DNA of 64,000 bases, from NCBI RefSeq assembly GCF_000520015.2, contig NZ_CP007044.2, positions 930,001 to 994,000 on the forward strand, in the 5' to 3' direction. Both the position numbers and the translations under genes were made by a program. Shown piece by piece: positions 58,930-64,000 of the stretch. This DNA comes from Chania multitudinisentens RB-25 (GTDB lineage: Bacteria; Pseudomonadota; Gammaproteobacteria; Enterobacterales; Enterobacteriaceae). Position 1 is the stretch's first letter, and each line of letters begins with the position of its first letter. The notes beneath the pieces were generated by a model. The model saw only the letters and a program-made list of their open reading frames with translations, ran no database searches and was not told the origin of the DNA.

Positions 58930-59085
58930 GTCATATACTCGTTGCACTTCAAGTTGCATATGCGTTGGCTTTGTTGCTCATTGCAATCACAGAGCTATCG
59001 ATTATGAACCTCATGGTTGAGGTTCACTCTATGAGAGTCGTTTGTTGTCTTTCTGCAACTTGAACTATTTAGAGTGTAGAGATAT
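58930..59085. repeat. ERIC-like inverted-repeat element upstream of polA
   Basis: About 155 bases with imperfect terminal repeats sharing the core TTCAAGTTGCA: left arm CTCGTTGCACTTCAAGTTGC, right arm CTGCAACTTGAACTATTTAG. Interior CGTTGGCTTTGTTGCTCA resembles ERIC flanks, but the ERIC core is replaced by GAACCTCATGGTTGAGGTTC, itself a palindrome. Probably a diverged member of the ERIC family. Confidence 0.6.
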
Positions 59086-59245
59086 TTTAACAGAAATCAG
59101 GAGAAGATAATGCTGCGAATAGTCAGTGTGTTAACCAGAAAAAATAGTTTTCTGTCATATGCACTCAGGCAAAGTTTTAATCCTGTGCTAAGGTAATTGA
59201 GGTGTCAAAATTGATTATTTGTGCGGTTAAAATCAGCCTCAAGTA

Positions 59246-59395
59246 ATATCCACAAATTGTTTGAAAGATCATTAATAGCAAAGTAAAAAATACTTTATTT
59301 TAACACTGTGATTTAAATGGAAATTTCTTACCCAGTTATAATAACAAACGTGTTGTTATAATTCGTTATCTTTTTTATGCACAAAGTTATCCACA
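59246..59395 (+). promoter_or_regulatory. DnaA boxes in the polA leader
   Basis: A perfect DnaA box TTATCCACA lies at 59387-59395, about 125 bases before the polA start, and a one-mismatch copy ATATCCACA at 59246-59254. DnaA control of polA has been reported in E. coli; the arrangement here suggests the same. The rest of 58900-59518 is AT-rich promoter DNA. Confidence 0.65.
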
Positions 59396-59518
59396 GACTG
59401 AATCTTGCGGATTGCTTCGCATAATCCCATCAAATTTACCTGTAATGCACACTAAGGTTCGTCACCAGAGGCTAGCTATGGCATGCTTACCTCAGTCCTT
59501 TCATGAAAAAGAAACGCT

Positions 59519-62308
59519 ATGGCCCAGATTGCAGAAAACCCATTAATCCTGGTAGATGGTTCTTCTTACCTCTACCGTGCCTATCATGCTTTTCCACCGC
59601 TAACCAACTCAGCGGGTGAGCCGACCGGGGCAATGTACGGTGTGCTGAATATGCTGCGCAGCCTGCTTTTGCAATATGCTCCAAGCCACGTGGCGGTGGT
59701 ATTTGATGCCAAAGGTAAAACCTTCCGTGATGAGCTGTTTGCCGAATACAAATCACATCGGCCACCCATGCCTGACGATCTCCGTGCGCAGATTGAGCCT
59801 TTGCATCAAATGGTGAAGGCCATGGGGTTACCGCTGCTGGTCACGCCCGGCGTGGAGGCGGATGATGTGATCGGAACCTTGGCAAGAGAGGCGGAACAGG
59901 CCGGCCATGCGGTGTTGATCAGCACCGGTGACAAAGATATGGCGCAATTGGTGACGTCAAATATCACACTGATTAACACCATGAATAACACCATCCTTGG
60001 CCCACAGGAGGTGTGTGATAAATACGGTATTCCCCCAGAGTTGATTATTGATTTTCTGGCGCTAATGGGGGATTCGTCGGATAACATTCCTGGCGTGCCG
60101 GGCGTGGGTGAGAAAACTGCTCAGGCGTTGTTACAAGGGTTGGGGGGGCTAGATACGCTTTATGCCAATCTTGATAGCATTGCGGGGTTGAGTTTCCGTG
60201 GTGCTAAAACTATGGCTGCCAAGCTGGAGCAGAATAAAGACATTGCTTACCTTTCTTATAAGCTGGCGACGATTAAAACCGACGTTGAGTTGGAGCTGAG
60301 TTGCGGTGAGCTGGTAATGAGCCAACCGGATGTGGATCAGTTGCAGGCGCTGTTTAAACGATACGAATTTAAACGCTGGATGGCAGACGTTGAAGCTGGT
60401 ACTTGGTTGGAAAACAAAGATAATGGCCGTAAAGCAGCAAATGCGGCGGCAAAACCTGCTGCGTTAGCTGAAACGCCAAAGGCAGCTACGTTATCGCAAG
60501 AAGGCTATGTCACTATCCTTGATGAAGAAACCTTTGTTGACTGGATCGAGCGTCTGAAAAAAGCAGAGGTGTTTGCTTTTGATACCGAAACCGATGGTTT
60601 GGATACCTTGACTGCCAATCTGATAGGGTTGTCTTTTGCTATTGCACCTGGCATGGCGGCTTATTTGCCGGTTGCCCATGATTACCTTGATGCGCCAGCA
60701 CAGTTGGATCGTACCCATGTATTGGCTGCCCTGAAGCCGCTGCTGGAAGACGAAAAGGCGTTAAAGGTTGGGCAGAATCTGAAATTCGACAAGAGCTTGC
60801 TGGCGCGCTATGGCATCGATCTGCGTGGTATTGCTTATGACACCATGCTTGAATCCTACGTATTGGACAGTGTCAGTGGTCGGCATGATATGGACAGCCT
60901 GGCCGATCGTTATCTTGGTCATAAAACCACTACTTTCGAAGAGATTGCCGGTAAAGGGAAAAACCAGCTAACTTTCAATCAGATTGCTTTTGAGCAAGCA
61001 GCACCTTATGCCGCAGAAGATGCTGACGTGACGCTACAGTTACATTTAGCAATGTGGCCACAGCTGAAAGAAAGCGAAAGTTTGCTGAGGGTATTCAATG
61101 AAATTGAAATCCCATTGTTGCCAGTTCTTTCCCACATGGAACGAACCGGTGTGCTGATTGATCAAAATATTCTGGCGGCGCATTCCCAAGAGCTGGCTAA
61201 ACGCTTGGCCGATCTTGAGGTACAAGCACATGAACTGGCAGAAGAACCATTTAATTTGGCTTCAACCAAGCAGCTACAGGCCATTTTGTACGAAAAGCAA
61301 AAGTTGCCAGTATTGAAGAAGACGCCGGGTGGTGCTCCCTCAACCAATGAAGAGGTTTTGGCCGAACTGGCTCTTGATTATCCGTTGCCGAAGGTGCTGC
61401 TGGAATATCGTGGTTTGGCGAAACTGAAAACCACCTATACCGACAAGTTGCCGCTGATGATTAACCCAGTTAGCGGAAGGGTGCATACTTCTTATCACCA
61501 GGCGGTGACGGCCACTGGCCGCCTGTCATCCAGCGATCCAAACTTGCAGAATATCCCGGTGCGTAATGACGAAGGCCGTCGTATCCGTCGGGCGTTTATT
61601 GCACCAGAGGGTTACCGTATTGTCGCTGCCGATTACTCGCAGATTGAGTTGCGTATCATGGCGCATCTGTCTCAGGACGAAGGTTTGTTGAAGGCATTTG
61701 CTGAAGGTAAGGATATTCACCGTGCGACTGCGGCCGAAGTCTTTGGTTTACCGCTCGATAAAGTAACCAGCGAACAACGCCGCAGTGCTAAGGCGATTAA
61801 CTTTGGCCTGATTTACGGTATGAGTGCGTTTGGTTTGGCGCGCCAATTGGGTATCCCACGTAGTGAAGCCCAGCGTTATATGGATCTCTACTTTGAACGT
61901 TATCCTGGCGTGTTGGAATATATGGAGCGTACTCGCCAGCAAGCTTCGGAGCAGGGTTATGTCAGCACGTTAGATGGCCGTCGTCTGTATTTGCCAGATG
62001 TACGTTCCAGCAATGCTATGCGCCGCAAAGCGGCTGAACGGGCTGCGATTAATGCTCCAATGCAGGGAACCGCAGCGGATATTATCAAGCGTGCGATGAT
62101 TGAAGTGGATAACTGGCTACAAGGGCAGGAACAACCGTTAGTGCGTATGATCATGCAGGTACATGATGAACTGGTGTTCGAGGTACATGAATCAGCGATT
62201 GAAGAGGCTAGCCAGCGTATTCATGAACTGATGGAAAACAGTATGAAACTGGCGGTGCCGCTTAAAGTGGATGTGGGAGTGGGTAAAAACTGGGATGAAG
62301 CTCATTGA
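59519..62308 (+). CDS. polA: DNA polymerase I
   Basis: Replication primer removal and repair polymerase, 929 residues, one more than E. coli. Three domains in order: 5' nuclease (1 to about 320; LVDGSSYLYRAYHAFPPL, GDSSDNIPGVPGVGEKTA), 3'-5' exonuclease with intact metal ligands in FAFDTETDGLDTL (near residues 352-364), and polymerase with motif A DYSQIELRIMAHLS, motif B RRSAKAINFGLIYGMSAFG and motif C QVHDELVFEVHE. Proofreading should be active. The start ATG 59519 is the last in the leader and follows GAAAAAGAAA. Confidence 0.98.
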   Translation: MAQIAENPLILVDGSSYLYRAYHAFPPLTNSAGEPTGAMYGVLNMLRSLLLQYAPSHVAVVFDAKGKTFRDELFAEYKSHRPPMPDDLRAQIEPLHQMVKAMGLPLLVTPGVEADDVIGTLAREAEQAGHAVLISTGDKDMAQLVTSNITLINTMNNTILGPQEVCDKYGIPPELIIDFLALMGDSSDNIPGVPGVGEKTAQALLQGLGGLDTLYANLDSIAGLSFRGAKTMAAKLEQNKDIAYLSYKLATIKTDVELELSCGELVMSQPDVDQLQALFKRYEFKRWMADVEAGTWLENKDNGRKAANAAAKPAALAETPKAATLSQEGYVTILDEETFVDWIERLKKAEVFAFDTETDGLDTLTANLIGLSFAIAPGMAAYLPVAHDYLDAPAQLDRTHVLAALKPLLEDEKALKVGQNLKFDKSLLARYGIDLRGIAYDTMLESYVLDSVSGRHDMDSLADRYLGHKTTTFEEIAGKGKNQLTFNQIAFEQAAPYAAEDADVTLQLHLAMWPQLKESESLLRVFNEIEIPLLPVLSHMERTGVLIDQNILAAHSQELAKRLADLEVQAHELAEEPFNLASTKQLQAILYEKQKLPVLKKTPGGAPSTNEEVLAELALDYPLPKVLLEYRGLAKLKTTYTDKLPLMINPVSGRVHTSYHQAVTATGRLSSSDPNLQNIPVRNDEGRRIRRAFIAPEGYRIVAADYSQIELRIMAHLSQDEGLLKAFAEGKDIHRATAAEVFGLPLDKVTSEQRRSAKAINFGLIYGMSAFGLARQLGIPRSEAQRYMDLYFERYPGVLEYMERTRQQASEQGYVSTLDGRRLYLPDVRSSNAMRRKAAERAAINAPMQGTAADIIKRAMIEVDNWLQGQEQPLVRMIMQVHDELVFEVHESAIEEASQRIHELMENSMKLAVPLKVDVGVGKNWDEAH

Positions 62309-62390
62309 TGGTCTTATTCGTGGGGTTCCTGAGCGGCATTTCATTTAACGGGGGTAACCTAAATATTTTTCTGTAATTAAGCTACAATAT

Positions 62391-62417
62391 ACGGCGATTT
62401 TTCCCCTGCATCGCCGT
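62391..62417 (+). repeat. Hairpin after polA
   Basis: Perfect 8-bp stem ACGGCGAT / ATCGCCGT with an 11-base loop, about 80 bases past the polA stop. There is no T-run directly after it, so terminator function is uncertain. Confidence 0.45.
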
Positions 62418-62492
62418 TATTAGCTAAAAAATATGTAAATAAACTACAAAAAATTCTTTTGTGCCGTGAAAAAATGATGTAAAGTTACAGAT

Positions 62493-62599
62493 GTAGGGTA
62501 CAGAGGTAAGATGTTCTATCTTTCAGACCTTTTACTTCACGTAATCGGATTTGGCTGAATATTAGCCGCCCCAGTCAATTTTGACTGGGGCGTTTTTTA
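62493..62599 (+). ncRNA. spf: Spot 42 small RNA
   Basis: 107 bases from GTAGGGTACAGAGG to the terminator stem CCCCAGTCA / TGACTGGGG with T-run. The first 60 bases match E. coli Spot 42, including the unpaired target-pairing segments, apart from a shortened AATATTAG region. A TAAAGT -10 element stands at 62480-62485. Hfq-dependent RNA that, in E. coli, represses galK and other secondary carbon genes and is itself repressed by CRP-cAMP. Located between polA and engB as expected. Confidence 0.98.
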
Positions 62600-62782
62600 T
62601 TGTATAAACCAAGGCCAGACACCGGTTTTTGCTTATCTTTCTCTTGTCGTCACTTTCCCATCGATAACTACTGATTCGCTCCTCTTTCAACGTTACTCTG
62701 CTGATTGGTTTGTTAGTTTTCAGTCAGAAATGTAGTTAGGCAACAACATAAAGCATGGTGCAGTGGCTAGTAGCCATAAGAT

Positions 62783-62814
62783 AAAAACACCGATGTTTCA
62801 GCATCGGTGTTTTT
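62783..62814. terminator. Bidirectional terminator after engB
   Basis: Perfect 13-base arms AAAAACACCGATG / CATCGGTGTTTTT with a 6-base loop. It lies about 30 bases beyond the engB stop and can act in both directions. The rest of 62600-62844 shows nothing else. Confidence 0.9.
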
Positions 62815-62844
62815 ACTCAATCAGCGGTTATATTCCTCGCTGAT

Positions 62845-63480
62845 TTAGTCCTCTTCTGGCAATACTTCGGGTGGGATCTCATTAAACCAGGTATTCAGCT
62901 TTTGGCTTAGTTTGTCGACACCAATCTTTTTTGGTGAGGAAAAGGCTTCAACCTGGATATCGCCCATAAATGGCAATATGGCTTCACGTACCATATTGAG
63001 CTGTGCCTTGCGTGCGCCGGAAGCCAGCTTATCGGCTTTGGTCAGCAGCACCAGCACTGGAGTGCCGACATCAACAGCCCACTGAATCATCTGCTGATCG
63101 AGGTCTTTCAGCGGATGGCGGATATCCATCAGCACCACCAAGCCTTTCAGGCAGTTACGCATCTGTAGGTATTCCCCTAGCGCCCGCTGCCATTTGCGTT
63201 TCATTTCTTCAGGAACTTCTGCATAGCCATAACCTGGCAGATCAACCAGGCGAATGCCTTCTTCCACTTCAAACAGATTGATCAACTGAGTACGGCCTGG
63301 GGTTTTACTGGTGCGAGCCAAACTTTTCTGATTAGTCAGGGTATTCAATGCGCTGGATTTACCGGCATTGGAACGGCCAGCAAACGCCACTTCAATACCT
63401 GCATCCTCTGGAAGGTGGCGAATATCAGGCGCACTGGTGACGAAATGGGTCACATGATAGTTGTAATTCTTGCTGGTCAA
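62845..63480 (-). CDS. engB: Ribosome biogenesis GTPase EngB (YsxC/YihA)
   Basis: Essential GTPase for large-subunit ribosome assembly, 211 residues. G1 motif GRSNAGKS at 35-42, G3 DLPGYGYA near 80-87, G4 TKAD near 147. Length and N-terminus (MTSKNYNYHVTHFVTSAPDI) match enterobacterial proteins. It is transcribed towards spf. Confidence 0.98.
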   Translation of the reverse strand: MTSKNYNYHVTHFVTSAPDIRHLPEDAGIEVAFAGRSNAGKSSALNTLTNQKSLARTSKTPGRTQLINLFEVEEGIRLVDLPGYGYAEVPEEMKRKWQRALGEYLQMRNCLKGLVVLMDIRHPLKDLDQQMIQWAVDVGTPVLVLLTKADKLASGARKAQLNMVREAILPFMGDIQVEAFSSPKKIGVDKLSQKLNTWFNEIPPEVLPEED

Positions 63481-63739
63481 TGTTTTCGTCTCCGTGAGGA
63501 TGGCTCTATTTGGTGGGCGATTATAACTGTATCAGCATTAAAATGGTGTGTTTCTCGGTTTTTATGCGTTTTAGTGAGCAGTCCATCCGGGTCAATTGGC
63601 TTCTATCATGTAAGACATTTGCCATTCCAATAGAGGGCAATGTCGCTTTATTTAGAGGCTGTTTTAAAATTTTCATTTTTAAAACAGTAAATTAAAATTT
63701 ATACGACGAAGATATTGCTGTAAGCCTACCATAGGTATC

Positions 63740-63767
63740 TTGAGTACAGCCGTTGAAAGCGTAAAGT
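63740..63767 (+). promoter_or_regulatory. Predicted csrC promoter
   Basis: TTGAGT at 63740-63745 and TAAAGT at 63762-63767, 16-base spacer. Just upstream, TGTAAG at 63719 and the partly symmetrical stretch CCTACCATAGG could be part of a UvrY site, but the match is loose. Confidence 0.5.
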
Positions 63768-63773
63768 AGTTCA

Positions 63774-64000
63774 CAAGGCAGGACGCAAAGGAAATAGGAA
63801 CATCCAAGAAGGATGACAAATCTCAAGGAATGCACAGGGTGTGCTTTGAGTACCAGGATGATACCAGATGGAGCTGGAACTATTTATACCGGAGTGTATG
63901 AATAGTAATGGATGATGAAGTTGCTGCAATTTGGATGCATATGGAAAATACACTCAGGAAGAGTGAAAGCAAACGGATTGCACTAGGGACGAATTTTTTT
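63774..64000 (+). ncRNA. csrC: CsrC-type regulatory RNA (3' end at or beyond window edge)
   Basis: The gene sits directly upstream and divergent of engB, exactly where csrC lies in E. coli. About 215 bases contain some fifteen GGA motifs (for example 63781, 63790, 63797, 63811, 63827, 63856, 63870, 63876, 63891, 63910, 63933, 63943, 63957, 63975, 63988), many as AGGA or in hairpin loops, the hallmark of RNAs that sequester CsrA. It opens GGCAGGACGCAAAGGA, like the E. coli CsrC start. The window ends at a T-run that may or may not be the terminator. Base sequence otherwise differs much from E. coli. Confidence 0.85.

Noticed and set aside
63771..63953. 60-residue minus-strand open frame at the window end
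   Set aside because: It is antisense to the GGA-rich csrC gene and exists because GGA repeats read as TCC on the other strand; no ribosome site.

Overview
The window is chromosomal DNA from an enterobacterium, most likely of the Yersiniaceae (Serratia/Rahnella/Chania-like). The evidence is an enterobacterial oriC flanked by mnmG and mioC, an E. coli-like order of housekeeping genes (pst, glmSU, atp, mnmG, asnCA, ravA-viaA, kup, rbs, then mobBA, srkA-dsbA, polA, spf, engB), an ERIC repeat, and a 16S gene whose variable regions look Yersinia/Serratia-like. The genus call is an impression from memory of 16S and gene content, not a database result. The window carries no phage, insertion sequence, CRISPR array or recognised defence system.

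Layout. 1-2129: end of an aldo/keto reductase gene overlapping an aldehyde dehydrogenase gene. 2325-4686 (minus): a polar amino-acid ABC importer (binding protein and two permeases) with no ATPase gene beside it. 4687-5705: long AT-rich leader. 5706-10938: chaperone-usher fimbrial operon (pilin, chaperone, usher, tip protein). 11009-15559 (minus): phoU-pstB-pstA-pstC-pstS behind two Pho boxes. 15790-20017 (minus): a four-gene accessory operon (ABC ATPase, FtsX/MacB-type permease, LolA-like periplasmic protein, outer-membrane barrel) lying between glmS and pstS, next to the attTn7 site. 20376-23867: glmS and glmU with an ERIC element between them. 24163-31116: the complete atp operon. 31715-34347: rsmG and mnmG. 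34438-34705: oriC. 34730-39844: mioC, asnC, asnA, viaA, ravA. 40206-48145: kup and the ribose operon rbsDACBKR. 48142-48828: yieP.

49355-54615 holds a complete rRNA operon (16S, tRNA-Ile, tRNA-Ala, 23S, 5S) with P1/P2 promoters and antitermination boxA sites. Beyond it lie mobB, mobA, yihD, srkA, dsbA, yihG, polA, the Spot 42 RNA gene, engB and, at the window edge, a GGA-rich RNA gene matching CsrC in position and character.

Two points of organisation stand out. First, the rRNA operon has an rrnC-type left flank (rbs-yieP) and an rrnA-type right flank (mobB onwards) compared with E. coli, so the chromosome has been rearranged through rrn operons in one lineage. Second, the glmS-pst interval holds the four-gene operon described above, a plausible complete envelope-spanning lipid or lipoprotein export route; it is the best candidate here for a poorly described system. 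Smaller points are the kup leader with alternately pairing segments, DnaA boxes upstream of polA, paired RbsR operators, and compensated base changes in the 16S gene.
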